Made by a program: the position numbers and the translations under genes
The notes under the pieces: model-generated
The model's input: the letters and a program-made list of their open reading frames with translations, nothing else
Told to the model about the DNA's origin: nothing
Database searches by the model: none
Shown here: positions 8,964-17,800 of the stretch, one piece after another
How the letters are laid out: every line of letters begins with the position of its first letter
Position numbering within the stretch: the first letter of the stretch is position 1
Assembly (NCBI GenBank): GCA_017645245.1
Contig: JAGCPG010000138.1
Coordinates: 1 to 33,461, forward strand
Length of the DNA: 33,461 nucleotides
Reading direction: 5' to 3'
Source: Bacteroidales bacterium
GTDB lineage: Bacteria > Bacteroidota > Bacteroidia > Bacteroidales > F082

Positions 8964-9635
8964 ATGCGTAAGACTTTGATCATTTTAACCGTCATGCTCC
9001 TCTCATTGTCAGCATCGGCGCAAGTTGTGCAACAAGGCGAAACCCGCAACGGACTCAAGGAAGGCACTTGGTATGACATTGATGCAGGCAAGAACTTGAT
9101 CCGCAAGGTGGTGCAATACGAAAACGGCAAGAAGAACGGCCTTTATCTCGAAATTGACGAGACGGGCGCTGTGGTGAAAATGGACGAATATGCCAACGAT
9201 CAGCTGAACGGCGTGTCGTACACCTGGTTCCGTGGAGGCCGTCTCTCAGGGAAGAACACCTATAAGAACGGCATGTTGGACGGCGAGCAGATCCTGTGCT
9301 ACGAACAGGGCGGCAACCGTGAGATCTCCAACTACAAGGAAGGCCTTCGCGATGGCTTGACCACATGGTTCGGACAAAACGGCAACGTGGTGATGACCAT
9401 CGAGTACAAGGCGGGTCGTTTCGAGGGCAAGCAGCAGACCTTCTACAAGTCGGGCGCCCTGAAGTCGGAGAGTGTCTACAAAAACGGCAAACTCTCAGGC
9501 AAGGTCAAGCAATTCGAAGACGTCAAAATTGATTTAAAGGAGAAGGAAAGACTCGAGAAGGAAGAGAAGGAAAAGAGGGAGATTGAGATGTTGGAAAAGA
9601 TGGATAAGGAAAAGAAAGCTGAAAAAAAGAAGTAG
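8964..9635 (+). CDS. Secreted MORN-variant repeat protein
   Basis: The 223-residue protein starts with a signal peptide (MRKTLIILTVMLLSLSASAQ). It carries about six copies of a ~23-residue repeat with the pattern (Y/F)xNGxxxGxxxx(Y/W)(Y/F), for example YENGKKNGLYLE, YKNGMLDGEQIL, YKEGLRDGLTTWF and YKAGRFEGKQQTFY, which matches the MORN-repeat-variant family often annotated as YwqK-like antitoxin. The last ~40 residues are a highly charged Lys/Glu coiled coil (EKERLEKEEKEKREIEMLEK). It probably acts in the periplasm or at the envelope. The TonB-dependent receptor gene begins 18 bases downstream, so the two are likely co-transcribed. The YwqK name does not imply a demonstrated toxin partner here. 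Confidence 0.8.
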   Translation: MRKTLIILTVMLLSLSASAQVVQQGETRNGLKEGTWYDIDAGKNLIRKVVQYENGKKNGLYLEIDETGAVVKMDEYANDQLNGVSYTWFRGGRLSGKNTYKNGMLDGEQILCYEQGGNREISNYKEGLRDGLTTWFGQNGNVVMTIEYKAGRFEGKQQTFYKSGALKSESVYKNGKLSGKVKQFEDVKIDLKEKERLEKEEKEKREIEMLEKMDKEKKAEKKK

Positions 9636-9653
9636 GGATAACTCGCTTCGGTG

Positions 9654-11579
9654 ATGAAAACCCGTTCGATCTTGCTGTTTTGGCTGCTTTGGCTGTCGTG
9701 CGGCGCTTTTGCCCAGGACACCATCACCCTCGACGCCGTCAACGTTTCGGCTAACCGTGTCAAGGCCCAGACGCTGAATCCCCTGATGATGAAAAAGGTG
9801 GATACCTTGGTGCTCCAAGCCAAAAGCACGTCGAACCTCTCGGAACTCTTGATCCAACACAGCCCCGTGTTCATCAAGACCTACGGCCCGGGTGGCATCT
9901 CAACGGCTTCGTTCAGAGGCACCACCGCCAGCCATACCCTCGTGCTATGGAATGGTTTCCAGCTCAACGCACCCACGCTCGGACAGGTGGATTTCAGCAC
10001 CATCCCCGTGTTTCTGATCGACGATATCGACCTGAAGTGGGGGAGTGGCACTTCCAACAATAGCGGCGGCTTGGGCGGCTCGGTGAATATCGACAACAAG
10101 ACCGCTTTCGGCAAAGGCCTCATCCTCGACCTCAAGCAGACCTACGGCAGCTTCAACACGCTCGGAAGCTTCGTCACCGCTGGCTATAGCGGCAAAAAGG
10201 TCGCCTTCAGGATCAAGGCGTACCGCAACTCGTCCGACAACGACTTCCTGTATTACAACAAGGGCTTGCTGCTTCCTGACAGCCTCAGGTGGATGCGCCA
10301 AAAGAACGCCGACTACGTGGATTACGGCATCATGCCTGAAGTCAGCGTGATGCTGGGACACGGCATCCTGACGCTCTCCTCGTGGAACCAGTGGAACAAC
10401 CGCAACCTGCCTCAGATCATGACCAACGTGCTCAACGAGAACACCGAGGAGTGGACAAACGACTTTTTTTCGAGGAACTTCATGTCGTACCGGCTTTTCT
10501 GGGAAGGTGGCAAGCTCCAGCTGAAGTCGGCGGCTTTCGTCGAGAACCAGCATTACTATCTGAAAACCCATCCGTTGGATCATCCTGAAGTGGACGTCAC
10601 CTCGATCAATTCCATCAATGACGCGGTGGTGCTGCATCAGATTGCCGATGTGGAACAGCGGGTTTTCACCAAATGGACGCTGAAAGGCAAGCTGCAGTGG
10701 GATCGTGAGCAAGTCAACTCAAACAACTATCAGGACATCAAACGGCGCAACATGGTCTCCGTGTATTCCGCTTTTGAGGGCAATCCCTTCAAGAACGCTG
10801 ACCTGAGCCTCACCGCGCGTTACGACATGGTCGACGGCAAATCGATGGGCGTATTCCCCACGGCCACGGTCTCCTATCATTTCCCGATAGGCATCGGCGT
10901 GACGATGGGCTACAGCCACAACTACCGCAATCCCTCGCTCAACGACCTCTATTGGTATCCTGGAGGCAACGACACCTTGAAACCCGAAAACGGCCACACG
11001 CTCGACTTGGCTGTGAGCTATCACCTGAACAAAGGCGGATGGATCGTGGAACTCCGTTCGGGAGCCTACGCCTCGAAGGTGCAAAACTGGATACAGTGGG
11101 TGCCTCAGGCCTACCGCTATTGGAGACCGCAAAACGTGGCTATGGTCTTCGCCCGCGGCATCGAGAACCATTGGGACATCAACTATTTGAAAGGCGATTG
11201 GAAGCTGAGCCTTTCGGGTAATTACGTCTTCACCTTCACGACCGACGAGAGCGAGAACGCCAAGAAATACGGCATCCTCGGCAAACAGCTGATCTACATC
11301 CCGCGCCATCACGGCAACCTGTTCGCCAATGTCCGTTGGAAGACCTGGGATGCCCGCTACACCATGGAGGTGACGGGCTACCGCAACACTTCGTATGCCA
11401 AGTCAGACCGTTTCAGCTTGGAGCCCTACGTGCTGCACCACGTGGCCGTAGGCAAACAATGGCGCAAGTTCCGCCTGGAGTTGCGTTGCAACAATCTCAC
11501 CAACAAGGACTATCAAAACGTGATCTGGCGCGCCATGCCAGGCCGCAGCTACGAAGTGATGCTGAATTTTAAGTATTGA
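9654..11579 (+). CDS. TonB-dependent outer-membrane receptor
   Basis: ATG 9654 is preferred over the GTG at 9651 just before it, giving 641 residues. A signal peptide ends at CGAFAQ. The plug domain follows, with NLSELLIQHSPVFIKTYGPG, SFRGTTASHTLVLWNG, and IDDIDLKWGSGTSN..GGLGGSVNID motifs. Alternating beta-strand segments then run to an aromatic C-terminus (SYEVMLNFKY), as expected for a 22-stranded barrel. The size and lack of a carboxypeptidase-like N-terminal domain resemble the BtuB/siderophore-receptor class rather than the large SusC class. It would import a scarce ligand such as a corrinoid, haem or metal chelate using TonB energy. No SusD or ABC transporter is adjacent, so the substrate cannot be assigned. 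Confidence 0.88.
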   Translation: MKTRSILLFWLLWLSCGAFAQDTITLDAVNVSANRVKAQTLNPLMMKKVDTLVLQAKSTSNLSELLIQHSPVFIKTYGPGGISTASFRGTTASHTLVLWNGFQLNAPTLGQVDFSTIPVFLIDDIDLKWGSGTSNNSGGLGGSVNIDNKTAFGKGLILDLKQTYGSFNTLGSFVTAGYSGKKVAFRIKAYRNSSDNDFLYYNKGLLLPDSLRWMRQKNADYVDYGIMPEVSVMLGHGILTLSSWNQWNNRNLPQIMTNVLNENTEEWTNDFFSRNFMSYRLFWEGGKLQLKSAAFVENQHYYLKTHPLDHPEVDVTSINSINDAVVLHQIADVEQRVFTKWTLKGKLQWDREQVNSNNYQDIKRRNMVSVYSAFEGNPFKNADLSLTARYDMVDGKSMGVFPTATVSYHFPIGIGVTMGYSHNYRNPSLNDLYWYPGGNDTLKPENGHTLDLAVSYHLNKGGWIVELRSGAYASKVQNWIQWVPQAYRYWRPQNVAMVFARGIENHWDINYLKGDWKLSLSGNYVFTFTTDESENAKKYGILGKQLIYIPRHHGNLFANVRWKTWDARYTMEVTGYRNTSYAKSDRFSLEPYVLHHVAVGKQWRKFRLELRCNNLTNKDYQNVIWRAMPGRSYEVMLNFKY

Positions 11580-11583
11580 TTTT

Positions 11584-11614
11584 TTGGATTTTTCAAAAAA
11601 CAATACTATCTTTG
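11584..11614 (+). promoter_or_regulatory. Promoter for the 11643 gene
   Basis: TTG at 11584-11586, 20 bases, then TATCTTTG at 11607-11614, 28 bases before ATG 11643. Good match to the Bacteroidota -33/-7 consensus. Confidence 0.75.
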
Positions 11615-11642
11615 CGTTTGACAAACCCTAAAATATAAGCTT

Positions 11643-13064
11643 ATGAAAAAAAGACTTTTACTTTGTTTGATGCTTTGTGGCTTGGCCATGGCATCAATGG
11701 CGCAAATTCCGCCAATCTCGCACATCGAGGCGAACAACGTGCGCGGTACCATTCTGGGTAATGGCACTGAGTTTTTGGACTATGACGCTGAAGAATTCGA
11801 GCCCGTGCCCTGTCCGACCTGGGAAGTCCCGGTAGGAGAGGGCAAGAGCACCGTCTTTCAAAAGGCGCTGTGGTTCGGCGGCCTCGACGGCTCCAGCAAC
11901 CTGCATCTGGCAGCGATGCGTTTCGGACAAGGTCCGGATCTCAAAGGCGGCCAGGACTATTGGGCGGGTCCCCTGAAGACCACCGACGCCACCCTCGATC
12001 AATTCACCGCTCTGAAGTATCATCATATTTGGAGCTTGACCCGTGCTGAGATCGATCAGTTTATCGCCCATCATGGCGAATCAGGCTATCAGGTGCCTGA
12101 CGACATCCTCACATGGCCTGCACACGGCGAAGGCGACTATGCCCCCAACCTGGCTCCCTTTGTGGACGTGAACAATGACGGGCACTACAATCCCGCCGAC
12201 GGCGATTACCCTGACATCAAGGGCGACCAATGCCTGTTCTTCATCTTCAACGACAGTTTCGGCACACACACCGAAACTCAAGGCGAAAAAGTGGGTCTTG
12301 AAGTCCATGCCATGGTGTATGCCTTCGACGCTCCCAACGATGAGGTACTGAACAACACCGTGTTCACCAACTACAAGTTTTTCAACCGTTCCTCAAACAA
12401 TTACCAAAACACCTATCTGGGTCTGTGGTTCGACTGGGATATCGGTTATGCTCGTAACGATTATGTGGGTTGCGATGTCCAGCGCAATTCATGCTATGCC
12501 TACAACGGAACGGAGATCGATGGCAGCGGTGAGCCTTCGTCATACGGCGAAAACCCTCCAGCTCAGGTCACTACCGTGTTGGCTGGACCTGATGGGCTGG
12601 GAATGACAGGGTTTATGTATCACAACAATAATAGTTCCCACACCGGCGATCCTCATTATGCCCCAGATTATTATTTGATGCTCCAAGGCTGCTGGATTGA
12701 CGGCAGCCGCATGATGTATGGCGGCAATGCCTATCCGGGCATGTCTGGAACAGTCGGCCCTGAATGTAGATACATGTTCCCTGGCGACTCCGATCCCAAC
12801 AACATCGGCACCAACGGTATCGCACCCAACGGTGGCTATAACACCAATGGCAAGTACTGGACCGAGGAAGAGTCAGGGAACATGCCGGATGACCGTCGTG
12901 GTCTGGCTTCGGTGGGACCCTTCAACTTCCCCGCCGGTGGCATGCAAGAGTTGACCTTTGCCGAGATCACCGTGTGGAAAAACGCCACAGCCACGGCCAA
13001 GGACCGCATCGGCGAGTTCGTCGACCATATCGTGGAACTCTATACCAACGGCTTGTCGAAATAA
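11643..13064 (+). CDS. Secreted protein of a T9SS-cargo family, without a sorting tail
   Basis: The protein has 473 residues with signal peptide MKKRLLLCLMLCGLAMASMAQ. The body resembles a large family of Bacteroidota surface proteins: ANNVRGTILGNG, an ALWFGGLDGSSNLHLAAMRF block, a DYWAGPL motif, and a Ca-binding-like DVNNDGHYNPADGDYPDI loop (about residues 176-193) followed by QCLFFIFND and GLEVHAMVYAF. Family members usually end in a T9SS C-terminal domain. This one stops after VDHIVELYTNGLSK with no such tail, and no continuation is visible downstream. It may be secreted by another route, or be periplasmic. It is followed 33 bases later by a GLUG protein that does carry a sorting tail, probably in the same transcript. 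Function unknown. Confidence 0.75.
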   Translation: MKKRLLLCLMLCGLAMASMAQIPPISHIEANNVRGTILGNGTEFLDYDAEEFEPVPCPTWEVPVGEGKSTVFQKALWFGGLDGSSNLHLAAMRFGQGPDLKGGQDYWAGPLKTTDATLDQFTALKYHHIWSLTRAEIDQFIAHHGESGYQVPDDILTWPAHGEGDYAPNLAPFVDVNNDGHYNPADGDYPDIKGDQCLFFIFNDSFGTHTETQGEKVGLEVHAMVYAFDAPNDEVLNNTVFTNYKFFNRSSNNYQNTYLGLWFDWDIGYARNDYVGCDVQRNSCYAYNGTEIDGSGEPSSYGENPPAQVTTVLAGPDGLGMTGFMYHNNNSSHTGDPHYAPDYYLMLQGCWIDGSRMMYGGNAYPGMSGTVGPECRYMFPGDSDPNNIGTNGIAPNGGYNTNGKYWTEEESGNMPDDRRGLASVGPFNFPAGGMQELTFAEITVWKNATATAKDRIGEFVDHIVELYTNGLSK

Positions 13065-13097
13065 TGGATGGTTTAACAATTTAAAAGCAGAAAAAAG

Positions 13098-14501
13098 ATG
13101 AAAAAGATATCTATCATGATCATGCTCGTGTTGGCGGGCGTGTTTGCCCAAGCCCAGACCAGCGTTTGGGACGGCTCCAGACAGTTGTGGACCAGGGGAA
13201 CGGGAACTGAGAGCGACCCGTATTTGATCGAATCGGCCGAGCAACTGGCGTTCCTTTCCTATATGGTCGGCAAGGCCTTCGATACCCATGGCTTGTATTT
13301 CAAGCTGACCACCGATATCGACCTGAATGGCAGCGAGGACAACCAGTGGATCCCCATCGGACTGTCGAAGAATGCCTACTATGAAGACGGTTGTGAGCGA
13401 AATGCCGCTCCTGTAGGTATTAACGCTACCGATCTGGCTTTCAAGGGCCATTTTGACGGCGGCGATCACAGCATTTCCAATATTTATGTCAACAGCGGAC
13501 AAGATGCCGCGGGATTGTTCGGTGTGTTGGCCAACGTCGAGGGAAGCCAAACCGTGGTGGAAAACGTGTTCGTCACCAGCGGATTCATCAAAGGCGTAAA
13601 CGTCGGAGGCATTGCCGGCAACTGTATCCTTTCCAGTGAATCTGACATTTTGATTTCACGCTGCTGGAACGGTGCTGATATTGATGGCACCTATGCAGGT
13701 GGCATTGTCGGTAATAATGCCGACAAAATCCGTAATTGCTACAATATCGCGGCTGTCAAGGGCACTTCCGCTGCCGGTGGCATGGTGGCTAGTTCCGCCA
13801 ACGAATTGACGGAGTGCTACAACAACGGAGCGGTTACCAGCAATAGTTTTTGCGGAGGCATTCTCGGCGGTAATGTGAGTGGGAAAACCGTCGTCAGCAA
13901 CTGTTACAATACGGGAGACGTGTTTTCTACGGGCAGTGGAGCTACTTCGTCGTTACCAGCCTGTCCCGTCGGAGGTATTGTTGGAATGGTGTGGATGGGC
14001 ACACATTCGATGACCAACTGCTATAATGTGGGCTCGGTTTCCTGCGAGACTTGCGATGCTGGCGCTTTGGTCGGAGGATTCGGCAACAGTGGCACGGTTG
14101 AAAACGCCTATTTCCTCATGGGAAGTGGGGCTGACAACTATGGCGAGGCCAAGACTGCTGAGGAGATGCGTGAACCTTCCTTCGTGGACATTCTGAACAA
14201 CGGCACCGACGTTTGGTGCGCCGATACCTTGAGCCATAACAACGGCTATCCTATCTTGGGCAAGAACAACCTTGCCGTTGAGGAATACGCTTGGCAAACC
14301 TTGAACGTCTATCCCAATCCTTCCAACGGACAGTTTACCGCCGAAGGCAACGGCACACTGCGTGTTTTCAATGCCTTGGGCCAGCTGGTGGTGATGCGTG
14401 AGATTCGTGAGAAGGTCGTCCTGGATCTGCCCAAGGGCTTGTATTTCGTTCGTCTGGACGGTGCCGAGGGGATGCGAATGGCGAAACTCGTCGTTAAGTG
14501 A
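13098..14501 (+). CDS. GLUG-motif secreted protein with T9SS type A sorting domain
   Basis: The protein has 467 residues and a signal peptide MKKISIMIMLVLAGVFAQAQ. The N-terminal part (GTGTESDPYLIESAEQLAFL, YFKLTTDIDLNG, FKGHFDGGDHSISNIYV, GLFGVL) is the classical entry to GLUG proteins. It is followed by at least five GGI(V/A/L)G...NCYN repeats predicting a beta-solenoid. The C-terminus has LNVYPNPSNGQF and FNALGQLVV...LPKGLYFVRL...KLVVK, a textbook T9SS type A tail, so the product should reach the outer-membrane surface. It is about one third the size of the GLUG adhesin at the window start and lacks that protein's ~350-residue C-terminal module. It probably shares the 11584 promoter. A strong terminator follows. 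Confidence 0.88.
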   Translation: MKKISIMIMLVLAGVFAQAQTSVWDGSRQLWTRGTGTESDPYLIESAEQLAFLSYMVGKAFDTHGLYFKLTTDIDLNGSEDNQWIPIGLSKNAYYEDGCERNAAPVGINATDLAFKGHFDGGDHSISNIYVNSGQDAAGLFGVLANVEGSQTVVENVFVTSGFIKGVNVGGIAGNCILSSESDILISRCWNGADIDGTYAGGIVGNNADKIRNCYNIAAVKGTSAAGGMVASSANELTECYNNGAVTSNSFCGGILGGNVSGKTVVSNCYNTGDVFSTGSGATSSLPACPVGGIVGMVWMGTHSMTNCYNVGSVSCETCDAGALVGGFGNSGTVENAYFLMGSGADNYGEAKTAEEMREPSFVDILNNGTDVWCADTLSHNNGYPILGKNNLAVEEYAWQTLNVYPNPSNGQFTAEGNGTLRVFNALGQLVVMREIREKVVLDLPKGLYFVRLDGAEGMRMAKLVVK

Positions 14502-14525
14502 CGCTCCTTTAGGAGCAACAAAAAC

Positions 14526-14562
14526 AACAGCGACTACAACTTGAATAGTTATAGTCGCTGTT
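14526..14562. terminator. Bidirectional intrinsic terminator
   Basis: AACAGCGACTACAAC and GTTATAGTCGCTGTT form a 15-bp stem with one mismatch-type (C/A) position around TTGAATA. It is flanked by A-rich sequence on the left and T-rich on the right, so it can serve the plus gene ending at 14501 and the minus gene ending at 14604. Confidence 0.85.
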
Positions 14563-14603
14563 TGTTTATTTGTAGTTTCAACTACATATAGATAGGCAGA
14601 TGC

Positions 14604-14855
14604 TTATTTCTGCTTTCTGTTCTTCAGTGCGTAAGCAGCACCGAAGCCGATGAGCAACAAGGCACCTCCGCCCAAAGGAGTACCATTGGCGTCATCAGTC
14701 CCACCATGGGTTGAGGGTAAGAACAGTCCTGTTGAAGGTTCGTTGTCGAATTGATTACCCGAGTTCGGGCCCATGTCAAACAGACCATTGGTCTGGGCAA
14801 TGCCGCTAATGGCCATGCCGAGAACGATTGCGATTGTTAAAGCTACTTTTTTCAT
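14604..14855 (-). CDS. Small exported protein with C-terminal PLGGG-TM-basic tail
   Basis: The protein has 83 residues. It begins with a signal peptide (MKKVALTIAIVLGMAISGIAQ), has a short Asn/Gly/Ser-rich centre, and ends in a tripartite signal: TPLGGG, a hydrophobic segment (ALLLIGFGAAYAL) and the basic KNRKQK. The tail resembles short C-terminal sorting or anchoring signals seen on tiny Bacteroidota proteins (PID-CTERM-like), but the exact family is not certain. It starts 30 bases downstream of the stop of the large adhesin, with no promoter box visible in the gap, so both are probably one transcript. Function unknown; it could be a membrane-anchored partner or a substrate of a dedicated sorting enzyme encoded elsewhere. 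Confidence 0.75.
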   Translation of the reverse strand: MKKVALTIAIVLGMAISGIAQTNGLFDMGPNSGNQFDNEPSTGLFLPSTHGGTDDANGTPLGGGALLLIGFGAAYALKNRKQK

Positions 14856-14885
14856 ATCTATAAATTCTTAATTATTAATTCTAAA

Positions 14886-17800
14886 TTATTTGATAACGAT
14901 TTTCTGAGTCTTGGTTTCCGAGCCGGTGGTCAGTTGAAGCACATACACGCCAGTGTTCAGTCCGTTGGTGCTGATGCGTTCGTCGGTGCTGCGGGTGCTG
15001 ATCACTCTACCCATCATGTCGATGATCTGGATGGTTCCGGTGCCGTTGACGATGAGTTGTCCGTCGCTACCGACGAAGGCGAAGTTTTCGTTTTCGTTTT
15101 GGTTTTCGTTCACGTTGTTGGCGCTGAACACCAGACGGAAGCGGCTAGCGTAGTCGGTAGGTTGAGCGTTGAAGGTGTAGCTCGGGGTAGCGATGAGGTC
15201 GATGTCCTGACCGGCAATATTATCAATAAGGTGCAGGTAGCTCATCTCCACGTCCTCGGCGTTCACCGTGATGGTGTATTCGCCAGCTTCAGCTGCCACG
15301 AAGTTCACCGGCATTTCGCCTTTCATCTCGGTGCTCACGATAGCATATTCTTCGTTGTTCTGCTGGATGAAGATATTAGCGGCGTTATTGCCGAAGTAGA
15401 ACTTCTCCAGTTCAGTGCCTTCGTTGAAGCTCACGATGGCGTTGTCGATGGTTTCCACGGTATTGCCGCTACGAGTGGCAACGGTTTGAGCGAGGGTCAT
15501 CTGGAGGTTACCATTGTTATTTGAGGAAATGTTTTGAGATGTTTGGGTGAAAATGATTTGACCGCCTTCTACAATGACACCAGTGCAAGGAGCAATGGCA
15601 ACGTTTTTGACTCCTGTAGCCAAAATGGCAGTACGAGTATCATTCAATGTATAATAAGGCTTGTTGATGTAAATCGGGATGTTATAAGGATTACCGATGA
15701 GGTTCCAACCTTCATCCAAGCCCTTCACGTTTGCGTTGTTTTCAGTGGTAAACGTGTTGATTGCGCCGCTGAAATGCAAGGTGGTATTGGCTGAATTAGC
15801 GTAGAGATAGCCTCTGCCATTGGCCAAACCGGTGAAGTCAGAATGGTTTGTAGAAGTGGTTGCCTTGATGTTCTCCCATTTTGTGTCAGATGGATTAAGC
15901 CTAAAGAGATCGTAGGTATTTGAAAGCATGGCTGTTGTTGGTGCAATACTCCCGTCGATAGGCGAAGCAATGAAGTTCCAGCCATTGACGGGATCACCTT
16001 CTTCAGGAGTTGTGTATTTTGCAATGTCCTTATAGAACTCATAGTACGCGTCGTTCCTCACATAGAGATATGGGGGGTCTTGTACAGATGATGATTCACC
16101 ATAGCATGAGAAAACATTAGGAGAATTGTTACCATTGAATCTCAAATACTTGTTTGTTTTGTCACCTTGGGCAATGATAATCGCCTTATGATAATTATCA
16201 CTAGTATCATCATTATCAAAGCTTATGCTCCAACGTCCATTATTGTCGTTAAAGCCTTGAGTCCTTAAATAATTATTGCTACTATTGCCAGAAGGGGAAC
16301 CTGCCGCATACAAATAACCCGTATTAGGGTTGGCATCATGAATGGTGTAATAGCCATCGGCATCGGGACCATTGATGACGAACTCATAGATGCCTGCATT
16401 GGAAGAAATTGAATACTCGTTATTGGTACTATTATAACTATTACTCGGAGCATCAACAGCAGCGCGATTGTTGGTACCCTGCGAACCCATAATCTTTGTA
16501 TTGCTACCATTGGTGATGATATAATGCTTGCCATTTTCAATGCTGGTGGCCAATGTATAGGTGTAGGTAACGACCAACGCTGCCTGAGTGACCGTCACAA
16601 TCTCAGTGGTTGTTTCATTGTCGCCATAGGTATAAGTGAGGGTGACAGTTGCTGTACGCTCAACAGTATTCGGATTGGCCGAGCAAGTGAAAGGAACGTT
16701 TGCTCCAACAACTCCAAGGGTGAGCCAATCACCACCTGTAGTGACGGCTGCCGTGAGTGTTCCAGCTGGATTAGGGATGTTATGAACTGTATAAGCGATA
16801 CTTCCCTCTGTGGCATCGTTGGCAATGTTAACGTTGGCTGCAGTGATGTATGGATCTGTCGATGCTTCAGCATTAACACCCCAAACCACGAAACGTTTTC
16901 CGCTTGATGCAGTAAAAGTCAAATCAACATCTTCTTCCAAAGCATTAAAAGTAATGACCTTGTAATGATCGCTTGAATAAGGCTCTTTGTCATTATTTTC
17001 AGTCCCCCATGTAAAGGGGCTATTTCCGCTAATGCCAGAATTAGGCGTCAAGGGAATATTACTGGAGTAACCTGATGGAGTAACTGACAAAGTAACGCTT
17101 TCAGTACCCCAGCAAGCCAAATGCAGGTGAAGCTTGTTCGTGTTGGCAGGAACGGTGACAGTCCATGAACCAGCAGCATTTGATGTACCAGCTTTAAATG
17201 CATCATATTCAACATTAGAAATCACAACTTTATCAGTGCCAACCGTGACATTACTCGTATAAGTATTGCTGTAGTCCAAGTCAACAACCGAACCAGAAAT
17301 AGTGACATCGAATGCCGGAACATTGAATTTGTTGTCGGTAACGGTTACTTTGGTGGTACTTTCGCCAGTTTTGTAAACATCCCAAACGAAAACCTTACCG
17401 GTAGCAAGACCAGCAGCATTCAATGTGATTTCGGTGTTGTAATCTATTTCCGGATTTTGACCTTCTGCAATAGTGCTGTTAGTGCCGTAGGTTGCGGTTA
17501 AAGTAACATTTTCGATGGAACTTAATGCTACATGATATTGATTAATAGTCCATTTTGCATATAATGTTGTAATATCAGGCAGGGAGATTTGTGATCCTGG
17601 TGCGTAATTTGTTCCAAAACCATTTGCTGCGGTGTTCCATGTATTGAAGCTATATCCTGTTCTGGTGAAGCTTGGGTTATCATTGCTGTTAGGATTGTTT
17701 GGAAGGACAGTGTAGTCTCCAGCTTCGTGTCCACCATCTTCAAAAGTTGCCGGACTTTGAGTGCCATCGTTGGCGTTGTATGTCACGGTGTAAGTGGTAG

